The notes: a model not told the origin generated them from the letters alone. 64,000 bases of DNA from Bombyx mori (GCF_030269925.1 NC_085129.1:16979501-17043500); one strand, 5' to 3'. Positions 1 through 12,599 are shown, numbered from the stretch's first letter. Made by a program: numbers and translations.

Positions 1-108
1 TTGGTCAGTTTCCTTGGCGTCTGTGAATTTGGTACCAGTACGGGCGTGGTTATGTCGTCACGTCAAATACGTAAGTTGTTAGAACGACCGCGCAATGGAA
101 AGCGCATT

Positions 109-310
109 TACTGGTGGCCCGGAGGCCTTTCCAATTTCACCAGGGCAGGTGGGCGAGCAAAGGCTCAGCCAGGAGGGATGGGATTAGCTAACAGCTGCCC
201 GAACGCCTCCGAAGGAGACCTAAACAACTCAAGAGCAGCTGCTTCGCGAATGAATCTACTACCGGATCGCGACTCGCTGAGAAGATCCGGCGAGAAACTC
301 AATGGGCTAA
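109..310 (+). mobile_element. SINE-like element (family C)
   Basis: Same family as 1744-1960: TACTGGTGGCCCGGAGGCC at the left, GATCCGGCGAGAAACTCAAT at the right. The open frame across it is a by-product of its base composition. Confidence 0.7.
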
Positions 311-1034
311 AGTTAAAATGTACAGGTACTATATGTATAAAAAAAAATTGTAATTTTAAATTCAATAACATTCTCATTTTGTCTACAACACGCAAGTACC
401 AAAGAGAGAACAGTAATATTCTGGATATTACGTAAAACCACACAGAAGCCGCAACCATTGAAAACCCGTATATAAAACAGCTTCCACATAATCCTGCCAT
501 ATCAAACCTCGAGCGGTAGAAAAAAAGCAAGGTAAATATCGATGAATTTTCGCAAAATAAAAACCAATTATTTTGAAATATAACTTTAATAATAATATAA
601 TCTGGATGTAGATATGTATTTACAAAATCATTTAAATCAACCCATTACTATTCTATGCTTCAAAATACTCGTAACTGCCCTATAAATTATCACTTAGTAT
701 TCAACTATTACTAATTTATTAACTATAACTATTTTAACTTATTTTAACTATACCTAAAAAAAAAAATACCACTTCTAATTTAAGTTACTTTGACAGATCG
801 ATATTTCGATTAAATACGTTTCGATAATTTATTAGATCTGATTTTATGAGAGGGCTACGTGAGGTTTTCAATATATAGTGATAATGCGATACATTCTCCT
901 TGATAAGAAAAATAAATAAAAACTGGCGGGCATAGTCCAGACTTTAGATAGGTGCAATAATAGTAAATGAAATAATCTTTTTTTTTTGTCTGTCTTAAAA
1001 ATTTATACAGTTGAAGTTCGCGCTGTAATAAAAC
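308..1034. other. AT-rich spacer
   Basis: No gene, RNA or clear repeat seen. Confidence 0.6.
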
Positions 1035-1300
1035 ATTTTATTACTGGTGTCTACTACTGTGAGTCCGCACGGCAGGTACCACCGCCCAGCCTATTTCGGC
1101 AGTGAAGCAGTAATGCGTTTTGGTTTGAAGGGCGGGGCAGCCGTTGTAGTGTAAAAACTGAGACCTTAGAACTCAAATCACAAGGTAGGTGGCGGCACTT
1201 ACGTTGTCTGTCGATGTCTTACGATGTCTATGGGCTCCGGTAACCACTCAACACCCGGTGGATCGTGAGCTCGTCCACCAACTTAAGCAATAAAATAAAA
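1035..1300 (+). mobile_element. tRNA-derived SINE (family B), 3' part
   Basis: Runs from GTGAGTCCGCACGGCAGGTA to AAGCAATAAAATAAAA; the tRNA-like head is missing. Contains GTGAAGCAGTAATGCG and GGGCTCCGGTAACCACT. Just left of the mariner remnant. Confidence 0.8.
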
Positions 1301-1399
1301 TGCGCTTAATTTTTTTTACTACGGAGCTGGTAAATCGAGACTTAAGAGCAACGTAAGAGCGTGCTCATCCACTTTCTAGGGTTACGCGTTAGTGTGCTG

Positions 1400-1743
1400 A
1401 GTTCAAGGCGAAGATGAACTAACATTAACGACGACCCCCGCAAGAGACGTCATACATCGGTAGTGAGTGAGCAAATGATTGAAAAAGTTAAAACATTGGC
1501 TTGGCGTAGTCTTACTGTTCGTTTTATGGCAGAAGAAATGAAGATTTCTATAAGAAGTTATACACGAAGGTGTGAGAAAAAGTGTCAGCTCACCAGTCGC
1601 CCTGAAAGCTTTCTGACGCGCACAAAAAACGAGATTGAGGATTTCGCAAAGCTATTTTGGATTTAGGTTCTGGTACCGATTTTTGGCTCTATTCATAACT
1701 ATGGACGAAACATGGCTTCAACATTATTTTTTTATGGTTGAAG
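1400..1743 (+). pseudogene. Mariner transposase remnant, 5' part
   Basis: Frames at 1463-1740 contain a degenerate N-terminal helix-turn-helix region and then TMDETWLQHY, the first catalytic Asp block of mariner transposases (MDETWxHHY). A SINE-like insert interrupts the gene at about 1744. Confidence 0.75.
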
Positions 1744-1960
1744 AATTACTGGTGGCCCGGTGGCCTTACCAGTTTCGCCAGGACCGGTGGACGAGCAAGG
1801 ACTCAACCAGAAGGGGTGGGATTTGCTATCAGCTGCCCGAGCGCCTCCAAAGGAGACCTAACAACTCAAGTGCAGCTGCTTCGAGAATGAATCTACTACC
1901 GGATCGGAATCGCGACTCGCTGAGAAGATCCGGCGAGAAACTCAGCGGACTGATGTATGG
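1744..1960 (+). mobile_element. SINE-like element (family C) inserted in mariner
   Basis: Shares ACTGGTGGCCCGG, then GCAGCTGCTTCG, AATCTACTACCGGATCG and AGATCCGGCGAGAAACTCAG with copies at 109-310, 3675-3770 and 23320-23478. Its 3' half is related to the Bm1-like body read in reverse. Confidence 0.7.
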
Positions 1961-2029
1961 GTTAGGCTGCACGTCAGACTTTTCGACGGAGTATGGTTAC
2001 CAGGGTCCCTAAGCCTGTCCATGACTCGA

Positions 2030-2400
2030 TCTTAAGTTGGATAAGACGATTCCATCCGCTGGTCAGATAGCTGTTTTTTCGGAACAGCCAAGGGGTGATA
2101 ATTATCGAATGCCTTAATCAGCATCACTATTGCAAAGACTTAGTGCGCAGAACAAATATCAAAGTTGCGTGAGGAAATACGCAAGCAACGGCGTGGAAAG
2201 CTCACTAAGGTTTTGTTTCATCAAGATAGCGCATCGGCGATGGCTGCCATTCAAGAAGTTGGCTTGGAATTGATGGAACATCCTCCATATTCACCGATCC
2301 TAGCTTCTAGTAATTTCTACCTATTCCCGCAACCAAAGAAACATCTCAGGGGCCTTAAAATTTGAAAATATTGACGCATTAGTCGCAGAGGTAATTTTTA
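2030..2400 (+). pseudogene. Mariner transposase remnant, 3' part
   Basis: The piece resumes with KTIPSAGQIAVFSEQPRGD (family KTVPSAGKV), then LREEIRKQRRGKLTKVLFHQ and LELMEHPPYSP. These are the conserved C-terminal blocks, with the catalytic second Asp region altered to HQDSASA and a substituted ILASS where LAPSD is expected. Several frameshifts make it inactive. Confidence 0.8.
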
Positions 2401-2572
2401 GGCGATCAGGAAGAAGATTCTTTAAAAAGGAAATTTTAGCTTCAGAAAAAAGATACACAAAGTGTTTGAACCTGATAGGTGACCGCGCCGAAAAATAAAA
2501 TGACATATATTCAAAAAAACATAATTGCGTCATAATCATTATCACTTTTATTGGACACTCTTAGTAAGCCCG

Positions 2573-3225
2573 CATGTAGGTCACCGGTGCCCTACGCGGC
2601 GCACTGAAGTAATTATGTCGATTTCTGTTACTAAGGCAACAGAATGTCTACTAGACTCTAGGAAAGAAGAATCCGAACGATACTGAGATTAAATCTATTT
2701 CTAAGATATAGATAGATTCTGTATATAAAAGTCTAAAACATACATTAACAAACATAATTGTAAATAGATATTTTATGCTTTAACAAAAACCGACTTCAAA
2801 TAGAAAAAAAATATATTCCACAACAAATTAATATACGCTAAAAACAATAATCATCGAAATCGGTTCGCGTGATATTGAGTTATTGAGTTATTCATCTATT
2901 TGTCGCGCACGTACTTAATGCAAATTTAAGACTTATATGGTTTTCTCATGGATACCATCATTAGAACTGGACTAAATTGTAATGGGACCACACGGGAAGC
3001 TTCAGCTTTCTAATAAAAAAAGGATCATCAAAATCGATTCACATAGTCAAAAGTTATGAGGTAACAAACATAAAAAAACATATAGTCGAATTGAGAACTA
3101 AGAAGTTTTTAACCGACTTCAAAAAGGAGGAGGTTGCCTTCGCAAATCTAGGCAATCTGCCTGGATTAGTAACATAAAAGTACAATTACTTCAGTGTGCC
3201 GCGTAGGGCACCGGTAACCTACATG
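2573..3225. mobile_element. Non-autonomous DNA element with 42-bp terminal inverted repeats
   Basis: 2573-2614 and the reverse complement of 3184-3225 match at about 40 of 42 positions (CATGTAGGTCACCGGTGCCC onward). The 650-bp interior is AT-rich without coding capacity and has two copies of ACCGACTTCAAA. It abuts the decayed mariner's right end. Confidence 0.85.
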
Positions 3226-3674
3226 ACAGTTAAAGGGTTTTAAAGGCGATACTTTTTTTAACACTATTCAAACCAAACTATGCCACGAAGCCAATTAAAA
3301 AACACCCTACTTCAAGCAAATGGTTAGGATCGTCAAATCACCAATATTGCTATAAAAAAATCATGCAATAAATAAATTCTTAACAAAGGCTACCTAAATA
3401 GACAGAGACAGACAGCCACATGTTACTCAACTACTCGGGAGTGAGCTATAACTGACCGGCAACTTAGTGTTTTGGACAAGAGCAGGTACACTACTCAAAG
3501 AACCCTTCCTCTCCTTACGTCGCACGCTCATTGCTTATAAATCTAATAGACCTCACTAACAAACCCTACCATTCATGGACAAAATAAACAAATAGTACTA
3601 TGGGCAACGTACACTGAACTAACACATACACTCTGTCTTAGATCTCTACTTTGTAGTAGGCAAATCGGCATCTA
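3226..3674. other. Spacer left of zinc-finger gene
   Basis: No gene or recognised repeat seen. Confidence 0.5.
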
Positions 3675-3770
3675 ACAAACATGGATCCCATCGTGGCTGA
3701 GCCTTTGCTCGCTCACTTGTCCTAGTGAGACTGGAAAGGCCTCCGGGCTCCCAGTAATCTTTCAATCATT
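3675..3770 (-). mobile_element. SINE-like fragment (family C)
   Basis: Contains TGGAAAGGCCTCCGGGC and AGTAATCTTTCAATCATTAA. Lies immediately downstream of the zinc-finger stop codon, so it may be part of that gene's 3' UTR. Confidence 0.65.
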
Positions 3771-3784
3771 AAAATAGATATAGT

Positions 3785-5384
3785 TCACGAACATTCATCA
3801 GGTGGAACGGATACCTTTAGGGATTGCACTTTACTCTCGCTAATAAGTTTGACTACCTTCAAATCACTGTGGTACCTCCTGACGTGTATGTCCAAAAGGG
3901 AGAGCCTCACAGTCTGGTAGTCACACAACTTGCATTTAAACGGTTTGTTGCCGGTGTGCAATGCTTCGTGACACAGCAGCGCTTCCAATTTAGGAGTTTT
4001 GAAGTCGCAATACTTGCACAGGTGCTTTGTGCCCATGTGAATCGTCCTCACGTGCTTCTCGATCTCATGCTTATGCTTACACGTGTAATTACACAGTTCA
4101 CATTTGAACGTGTAGTGGGAGCGCTGATGCATAACGAATTGGCATTTGAAATTCGTTGTGAAATCACAATTCTGACATCTCATTTCTAGGGATGAGGCGC
4201 TGCGTTTGTTGTGCAACGCTATCTGATCTTTGGTCTTCGTTTTGAAGTCGCAGTTGGAGCAGTGGTACGGGCGCTTGTCGTCAGTGTGGTGTCTTTGATA
4301 GTGCCTCTGCACCGTTGCCTTGAATTTCGATATGTAATTGCAATGAGAACAACCAAATGGTCTTTCTCTGTCATTAGAGTCCAATACTTGAATGGTTTTC
4401 TTGTCGATTTTATCTGAATATGGGGTGCTGTAAGTCAACGGTAATTCATTTGATATCTCCGTGTAATTTAACAGTTCTTTCGGTAAAAAATCTTCAGCGT
4501 TCGAATAGTTTTGACTGTAATTACTGGTATTCGTATAGGAGTTGATATTGTATGAGCTGTGGTTCGTTTGATTCGTGATTGAAGGAAGGTTTTGCTCACC
4601 GAGATTCAAACTCAAAGTTTCGTCTACATTTTGTTCTTGAATATTATTATGTTTATTTCTATGTGAGTTTTTCGTGTAGATTTCCTTGAAATGTGTATTA
4701 CTGTGTTTCTTGCTTTCGCATTTATAAAAAGTTTGGTATTCACAGTAAACGCACTTTATGACTTCATTCTGGCGACTCCTTTGCTTGTGTATGTTCAATC
4801 TCCATCCAACTATTGTTGTAAAATCACAAAATTCACATTTCTTTGCTTTCTCCGTTATCTCGTTATGTATCTGAGACAGATGCCTGTGTATGTGACCTGA
4901 ATGTTTTGTTACAAACGAACATTTGTCACATTTAAATTCGACAATTTCTTTCGAATGCTTCTTTTTGTGTTTCTTATAATTGTTGATGTACGAAGTTGAA
5001 TATGTACAATTCTCACATTGGTAACGCTTTTCGGACTTGTGTTTTCGCTTGTGAGCGTTCAGATTGTCCTTGAAAAGTGTTGTGTAATCGCACAAAGCAC
5101 ATTTGAGGGGGGTAATTATTTTCTCTCCAGTCTCCGTACATTTATGCTCGACTATCATGTGCCTTCTCAAGCAGGACGTGTATTTGGTAGCGTAATCGCA
5201 TTGTTTACACGTATACGGTTTTATGTTTGTATGTCTGACAGTGTGCATGGCTAATGAGTTTTTGTAGACGGTCGTAAAATCGCAATGATCGCATTTCAAT
5301 AGTTTGGTTGGTTTATAACGATTTTTTCTTCTTTTAGAATTCGTCCAGTCCTTATCGCTTTCGACTAATTGGAGGTTCAGTAAA
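3785..5384 (-). CDS. C2H2 zinc-finger protein, terminal coding exon
   Basis: One long open exon encodes about 530 residues with some 13 C2H2 fingers, so a nuclear nucleic-acid-binding protein is likely; no target can be inferred. Fingers 1-7 lie in roughly residues 44-245 of the open frame. A spacer of about 100 residues rich in Asn, Ser, Thr and Tyr follows, then fingers 8-13 up to about residue 518. Most fingers carry the CDxCDFxT or CxxCDYxT opening. Two fingers, opening CEFCDFTT and CSNCDFKT, lack the final His and have HKQRS or HNKRS there. The frame stays open upstream to a Met at 5422, but a pyrimidine-rich acceptor ending at 5385 suggests this is the last exon and that the true start lies further right, beyond the LINE at 5526-6783. 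The stop is at 3785-3787. I do not recognise an orthologue. Confidence 0.85.
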
Positions 5385-5525
5385 CTGGAATATACAAAAT
5401 AGACAATGTAAAATGTTTTCATTCATAACTTTTCAAGAAAACAATTTTTTCTTGGATATACTTAATTGTAACTGCCTAACTTTTATTTGAGGAAATAATA
5501 AGTAAATGTATGGGGTTTATATTAC

Positions 5526-6172
5526 TCGCCGGGATGCCTCCCTGGGACCTGGAAGCGGAGGCGCTTGCTGCGGATTACGCGTGGCGATGTGATCTCCGCT
5601 CCAGGGGGGAGCCGCGTCCCGGCGCGGCGGAAGTTCGAGCGCGGAAGCTTCAATCTCGGCGTGCCGTGCTCGAGGCGTGGTCTCGCCGCCTGGCGGACCC
5701 CGCCTACGGGCGACGGACCGTCGAGGCGATCCGCCCGGTCCTCTGGGACTGGGCGAATCGCGACCGAGGACGTCTCACCTTCCGAGCGACGCAGGTGCTC
5801 ACGGGACACGGCTGTTTCGGTCGCTACCTGCACCTCGTCGCCCGGAGGGAGCCGACGCCGAAGTGCCACCATTGCAGTGGCTGCAACGAGGACACGGCGG
5901 AGCACACGCTCGCGTGCTGCCCCGCTTTCGCGGAGCAGCGCCGCGTCCTCGTTGCAAAAATAGGACCGGACTTGTCGCTTCCGACCGTCGTGGCTGCGAT
6001 GCTCGGCAGCGATGAGTCCTGGCAGGCGATGCTCGACTTCTGCGAGTCCACCATCTCGCAGAAGGAGGCGGCGGAACGGGAGAGGGAGAACTCTTCCTTC
6101 CTCTCGGCGCCGTGCCGCCGTCGTCGAGCCGGGGGTCGGAGGAGGGCGTTTGTCCAGCTTCGGCCCCTATGA
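5526..6172 (+). pseudogene. C-terminal end of R1-clade reverse transcriptase
   Basis: An open frame runs from the truncated 5' edge to the stop at 6170-6172. It starts in the region LAGMPPWDLEAEALA and contains the CCHC knuckle CHHCSGCNEDTAEHTLACCP (C-x2-C, then H and C), typical of the C-terminal end of R1-group LINE polymerases. The endonuclease and polymerase core are missing, so this is a dead-on-arrival copy. Confidence 0.85.
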
Positions 6173-6783
6173 GGAGGCAGTCTCCTCCCGGTGATGGTCA
6201 CGGGGCGACTTAAGGGGGCTGAGACTGCGCCGCACGCTACCGTCACTCTAGCGCGCTGGCACCAGGAGGACGGGACGACGCGTCGGCGGTTGCGGACTGC
6301 GATGCGGTCCGCATTTTCGTCGTCGCTGTCGTCGCCGAACATACTGTGGAAGAGCAACCCGGTCGGCGGTGTATCGCGTTCCGACCCGGCAGGCTGGTTC
6401 TAGCCCAGCGGGGTATCCCGGAACACCAGCGGCATCGCCTGGGCGGCCTGAAGGGCCGCCGTACCGCGGAGACTGACGTCGTTGGTCGTCGACTAACGCC
6501 TCGACGACCCGTCGGTCGGGCGTCCTCGGGGTGGCGCCGCGTGTCTGGTTGTAGTGTTGACCGCGGGAACCCCCCTACTCTGACCGGGTTTTGACCCCGG
6601 ACGGAGATCGGACGCCGGGTGTAAGAGTGCAGGGGAGTCGTTTAGTGGGTGGGCCCTAAATTCCTTGGGCCCGCGGTCTGCTCTCAACACCTGCAGATCG
6701 TTGAGTCTCACATACCCCGCGCGCCCCCTAGGCGCGGGGACCTCGTAGGAGGTTCGGCCCTCGGCCCGGAAAAAAAAAAAAAA
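5526..6783 (+). mobile_element. 5'-truncated R1-type LINE with 14-bp target duplication
   Basis: The insert is bounded by direct repeats GGGGTTTATATTAC at 5512-5525 and 6784-6797 and ends in a poly-A of about 14. It is strongly GC-rich between AT-rich flanks. It holds only the end of the polymerase ORF, a C-terminal domain and a long 3' UTR. It probably lies in an intron upstream of the zinc-finger exon. Confidence 0.92.
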
Positions 6784-6859
6784 GGGGTTTATATTACAAA
6801 ATAATTTGTAGGTACTCCAACTGATGATAGAGAAATAATAATGACTTGAGGAAGCTGGG

Positions 6860-7210
6860 TCATTGCTGCATAATTTAGATAGAATATATATGAGTGTTAA
6901 GTATGGGTGGCATTCTTCATAGCGATGTCTATAAGCTCTTGTAACATAAGGTCTCATGGATCATTTGGAACCTCTTGGTTTAGGGAGGAACTTCAATTCT
7001 CTCTTTGTATCATGTGTTCCATAGGTAGTGCTCTGAGAATCTGTTCAAGATGATCCATCGATTGCCACTTTACCATTACACTTCCCATCATGAGATATTA
7101 TTCTTCAAATATGGTTTTCGAAGAGTACAGTACTCAGAGGTATACAGCAACTTCATGGTGCCATTGGGTTCACCTAAGATCACCAATTACAGTAATTAAG
7201 AGTAGGCATT
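6860..7210 (+). pseudogene. Diverged Jockey/CR1-like RT C-terminal relic
   Basis: TTTGTATCATGTGTTCCATA and GTGCTCTGAGAATCTGTTC resemble the end of the intact LINE ORF (region CILYRMFHGECSEELFEMI at about 20930-20985). Translation is broken by stops. Low-similarity relic; identification rests on this short resemblance. Confidence 0.4.
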
Positions 7211-10200
7211 AGATACAAATATTGAAAATCTAAATACTGCACCAGCTCAATTAAATCATTCAGTTAAGATAACGATAGTTTGGTAGTTCACAAGTACCGA
7301 CAGCTGTCAACAAAGTGTATTGTTAATGTCGTGCAATTATATTCACAACTCTTGTTTTTCTCTCAAAGTATAAGCCAATAAACAACCTTCCTATTGTTAG
7401 AGATATTCAGTTTGTATAATAAAACATTATAGATCATTTACTTCTCTACAGGAGCGATTTCTTCATCAGACAATTCACTGTTCTCTCCATTGACTGGTTC
7501 ACATTTGACCCAAACGCTCATGAAATGACTCTCCTTATTTACACTTTCATCTGTTTCTTCAGTCATTTTCGATTCTCTGAAATATTAAATATAACAAATA
7601 ACTACGATTCTTTTTTTTTTAAATCAAGTTTTGCAAGTTTTGTAAATAAAACAATATGTATATTGCGGATCGTACACTTTGGATCTAGTAGTAAGCAGCT
7701 ACCGGTGCTATAAACCCTGACCGTTTCTAAACTTGTATTTAGAATAACAATTGTACTTTGTTTTTGTTGTAAGTAGCCAGTTAACAAGCCGCCCGGTAGC
7801 CACCAGGTTCATTGAGACCATAATATCAATGCTGTCATTGACTTTGAGACATGAGCTCGAATTTTTGTTTAGATTTAATTGGTTGTTTTTCTGCAAAGTT
7901 TTTCTCGTATTTAACCGAAATTAGAGCTGCCAATGTTTGTCATACTTTTCGAATGCTCGCATTATATTTGCACCGGTTTGATTGACCAAAACAAATTAAT
8001 AAACTACTCACCATGTGTTTTTCCTTGATACTGTTGAAGACTGCGTTGAAAGATTCACAAAAAAACAATATCTTGCTTTTGGATTATGTTTGTTAAAGAC
8101 ATAGGAATAATATCAATGAATCCTCTGTCGTAGTTAAGTTCACCATATATTACATAGCAAACCCAGAATCTTAAAGGGATTTTTTTGTTCTTTTATTTAA
8201 ATTGCAATACTATGTTTGTACGTAGATTTGACATCCATCAAATATCAATAACAAATTATTGAGTACCGTAAAATGGGGCGATTAGGGACAAATTCCAACT
8301 TTATGAGCAATTTTAAGGTAGTTGTTGATGTATATAATGCTATATCAGGATCAAAATGATTGAGTCTTGGGGGCATCTTTGTTAACTAATTTAAAATTAT
8401 GCAACTAGCATTCCAGTTTAAGCAAAAAATGCAAAAATAGGTGTAATCCCTATTTACCCGAAAATTGCGGTTAATTGGGACGAAATGAGAAATTTGCTAG
8501 GGTTGGCATTACTTTTATTTTTATATATAGTTTTAATTTATTTATTTATTTAGTTGCACCAACAAAGTGATCATCAATAAAAAAATTGAAAAACTGACAA
8601 AAGTACATGGCAGACATCACCTCAATTATAGGTGCAATCGACAGTGCTGATATTTCTATCTGGCTTAAGAGATTAGGTGTGTCGGTTATTCCATGGATTA
8701 ATCAGATGGATACCCCCACTCTGAACAAATATTAAATATTTTATTATGTATTACTTAGACATTTTTGTCCACCTTGAAATTTCATTGATCTTGTTACATG
8801 TCTCTGCAAAATCGACTTACTTATATTAAATTGCTTATCTATTTCAACTAAAGACTTATTCCCAATTTCGCTTCGAATAAACCAGATTTTTACCAACAAA
8901 TTTAAAAAATATTGTTATAACTACATAGACAACCCTACAAACCTGTACCTATTTATACTTAGGTCGTTTCCATTTCACGTATTCTCATCCCAATTGACCC
9001 CTTTTTCGTTGTTATTTATACCTAAGACGTCCCCAATATCCCCAAAAACAACAGATTTGTACATGTATTTTTATTTAATCAAATACCATAGAGTTACTAT
9101 TCTAACTGGAGTGCTTACTTCGTTTGACATAAAAACTAAAAATATACTTTATCTCTATGGCTTAAAGTTTATTTTTAAATAGCAAAAGATGTAAGGAAAA
9201 ACGGTCTGAAAAGAGAATGATTATTAAGTGGTGGTGTCCCTCTCGCACATTTTACAAACAAAAAGCAGTGTTGCTAGCTTAGAGGATTTTCCACAAAATC
9301 TCGTGATTTGGACCCCTGTCTTAGTTATCAAAAATAGCTTTTAGTGGTTAGTGGATTTTTTATTAGCTTGGGCGTTGTTGAAAATTATCGAAAAGGTTAA
9401 AATCAATCCACTTTACAGGATTTTAAACATTTTATGACAATAATATTTCTAAATACTTATTATTTAAACGATGTGACTTAAACTTAACTAGAAAATGTTG
9501 CGACAATTTAGAATTTCCATCAACGTCAAAAATTAAATTAGTTCAAAAGAAACGTACAAAGTCATGGTGAAATTAGTTTCTGATGATGACAATTTATTAA
9601 AATAAATTATATAAGAAGTATTGATTATATGATATATATTGATTTTTAATAGAACATCATATATTAATAAAGCTCATTAACAAAAAAAAAAAGTTCTATA
9701 ATCTATATTAATAAGAACTCTGTTTAATGGAAAATTTAATGGTAGGTGCGTAGATTTCTGATGGTTTTCATGTTGAATTTGATGGGAAGCCAGATTAATT
9801 GTTGGCATCACCGAAAAAAGCTATGAATAGATTAAAAGAAAAATGGCGTCTATTTACGTTTGTAGTTCGAAGTTAAAAGGGCACCGATACAGCTTGTGGC
9901 TTGTTTTTTTTCGAAAATCGTGAAAGTTTCCGTGTAATTATGGTGAACACTTATATTGTAAGTGGTTTTAAGCGAGAATCCTCTCCAGTTTGTGGAATAT
10001 CCTTCCATATGTCAGATTCATTGATAAATTTTTACTAGTGTGAGCATATATTTTTAAAATGTGAGATATTTTTTCTCATTATAATATTATATAATATAAC
10101 CAATATTTTGTAAATAGAGATCAAGTACTATGTGTATTGTGTTATGTGTATTGACTTGTCATTTAAGAGTTATTTAATTGTCTACATATAACAAATAAAT

Positions 10201-11080
10201 GAATTTCAGTTCATTTCATTTTATTACCCATTGTGTTTTATTTCTTAAAATGTAACTAGTAGACTTAATATACACGTGTCATGAAAATAGCACAGAAGTA
10301 AAAATACAAGCAATTTTAAATCAATTGAAGATGTGAATGTAGGAAAAGAGCACCCGATACGCGCAGACCATGTGTGTTGTGTCACACTCAGTGTGTCAAA
10401 TATTAATTTGCACGGCCCACTTAGCCACTACATTAAAGTAGGAATTGCGTAATTAAGTTCAACATAATATTTAAGTCGCGGTTGAGTATTCGGACGTTAA
10501 ACATGAGTTTGAGGAAGTTTAAGTAATAGAACTGAGGTAATGATGTTTGTAACAAAATTCAGTGCTAGATTTTCGACATCGCAGCAATTTCCAAAAAAAA
10601 CCGTCGAAAAAAGTCACCATGACGACGAAGCAATGCTTAAAATTGAATTTATATAAATAAACTGTTGCAAGCACGTGTTTTGTATTTACATAGGACTACA
10701 CAGAATTACTTAAGGTAAATTCAAAACTGATGCATGCGTATAATTTTGTCCTATAAATAAATTTTACATGGTCACCACATTAGACAAGGACACCGAGACC
10801 AAAAAGTATTCTCTTTCGAGACCGATTTCTCGGCATTAGACAGCACTCCAGTTGTAGGTACTTATTAACTCCATGTCAAATACATTAAAACCAATAACAA
10901 CTGAGACTTACCTATAATATATATGCTGGTTCAAACACTAAATAACGTTTATAAATCATAGTCGTCTTCTATTATTATCAAATAAATAAAAGAGAGCAAA
11001 GTTTCTAGCACTAAAACAATTACGACCACAGGAAGTTAATTTGAAACGCGATTTTTTATAAGTTAGCAGCTATTATCATG
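7211..11080. other. AT-rich spacer
   Basis: No coding exon recognised. 8264-8288 carries a 25-bp sequence (ACCGTAAAATGGGGCGATTA) whose reverse complement is at 15912-15936. A sequence bracketing AACAAAAAAAAAAAGTTCTA near 9640-9720 looks like a small AT-rich repeat. Nothing else supportable. Confidence 0.5.
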
Positions 11081-11181
11081 CATATTCAGAGTTGTTTTGT
11101 GAACTTTGAACATTCTACTATTAAACTACAAAAAATATTACGGTTTTACATAACAATAAAACCGATATTATGTGCCGAGAA

Positions 11182-11337
11182 GGAAAACATACAGCATTGT
11201 ATTATGAAGAAGCAGTGTGTACTTAGCTTAGATTCCTTGTCTATGTCCAACCATAGACCGTCAATTTAGTTCCATCTTTAGCCGCTAGGTGCTGCCAGCA
11301 AGTATAAAGGGAGCGCAGCCATCTTTAATCTTCATAG
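11182..11337 (+). repeat. Left 156-bp inverted repeat of the DIRS-like element
   Basis: This segment begins GGAAAACATACAGCATTG and ends ATCTTTAATCTTCATAG. Its reverse complement is at 15664-15819 with no indel by eye. A shorter third copy of its start is at 11438-11465. Confidence 0.85.
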
Positions 11338-11999
11338 TCTTCACCAGGAAGAACTTCCTGCAATGCTGTATGTTTTCCTTCTCGGCACATAATATCGGTT
11401 TTATTGTTATGTAAAACCGTAATATTGATGTGCCTTTGGAAAACATACAGCATTGTATTATGAAGACGTGTTTGTTATCTGCTGGTGAAATTATTAAGCA
11501 CAACGCTATGATGAAATAGGTAAAGCCATAATAAAATTATGAAGCGCAATGATAATGTTCATAATTTATATAATTATTAAATCGAAAAAACAGTTGTTAA
11601 GTTCCACGTTAATTCAATAATTAAAAAATATTTATAAGTTTGTAATAAACATTTTATCTTGTATATACAAGAAAATGTATAAATTGTATAAATGATGTAT
11701 ATACATCATGTAGAAGTAAATGTGTTGAAAAAAAGAATCGTGAGGATCTTTACGAAGCTCTATTATTCGGCAATAATTATTGTAAACGTTTGGATGATTT
11801 GCAATTGCCTCTAGAAAGTATTTCGTCCATTGGTTCATTATCAATCCATCTCAGAGGCTACTGCTGATCTACCACTTCTTAGAGATGCGTTGATGCCATT
11901 ACCTCGTAAGGTTGAACGAAGACCAGTTTCCAATTACAGTACGGGATGCCGCTTTTGTGACAACACACATAGTTAGAAAAAAGTCCTTACGAATCTTAC

Positions 12000-12599
12000 C
12001 GGGCATGTCTTTAGTTTCATGTTTAGAAAGCACTTATGCAGATTATTGACGAAAATGGATTTCAATTTTAGACCCAAAGACTGGTATCAGAAAGATGTTT
12101 TTCTCTGTTATCAAAGAAACTGTCTTTAGAAATATTGAGCAAAGTAAGGTCATTAACTCTGCGTCCCGTAGCCAGCAACATGGTTGTTGGTGTCCTTCAA
12201 GCTACATTGAGGCGTGATGTGGTGGCTGGGTTTGAAGAAAACCAGTTTAGAACTATTCTCGGATCTCATGTGAATGGGACTACACTTAGTAAAATTGTAA
12301 TAAGTAGTTGAATTTTGTTTAGCTATTCCGATGGCTTTTTTAAAATAGCAATTTTTATTAGAGAGCTTGAGAATGTTTGCTGTCCTACATGTATTTCGCC
12401 CACAGAAAGTTGACAGCGCTGCTTTATGATGCAGAAGGATTGTTTTATAGGCAAAATTTTCTTTTTGGAAAAGAAGAAAGAATTTGGCAACATCTGCAGA
12501 CTTAGGATCAATTTTAAAACTGTAGCACCATATGCACCATCTTCTAGTTGCTGGTAAGTATGCTGACAAAGTGGATTGACACCAGCTAATTTTCAACAA
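12000..12599 (-). pseudogene. Tyrosine recombinase remnant of the DIRS-like element
   Basis: The minus strand has FKIDPKSADVAKFFLLFQKE followed by AYKTILLHHKAALSTF, which resembles the N-terminal core-binding helices of tyrosine recombinases. A frame-shifted continuation around 12185-12140 reads LLATGRRVNDLTLLNISKD, resembling the box around the first catalytic Arg. Stops interrupt the rest. The assignment is inference from motif shape and position downstream of the RT. Confidence 0.55.

Noticed and set aside
5522..6957. Open frames on both strands at the R1-type LINE
   Set aside because: GC-rich shadows; only the frame with the CCHC motif fits a known protein.
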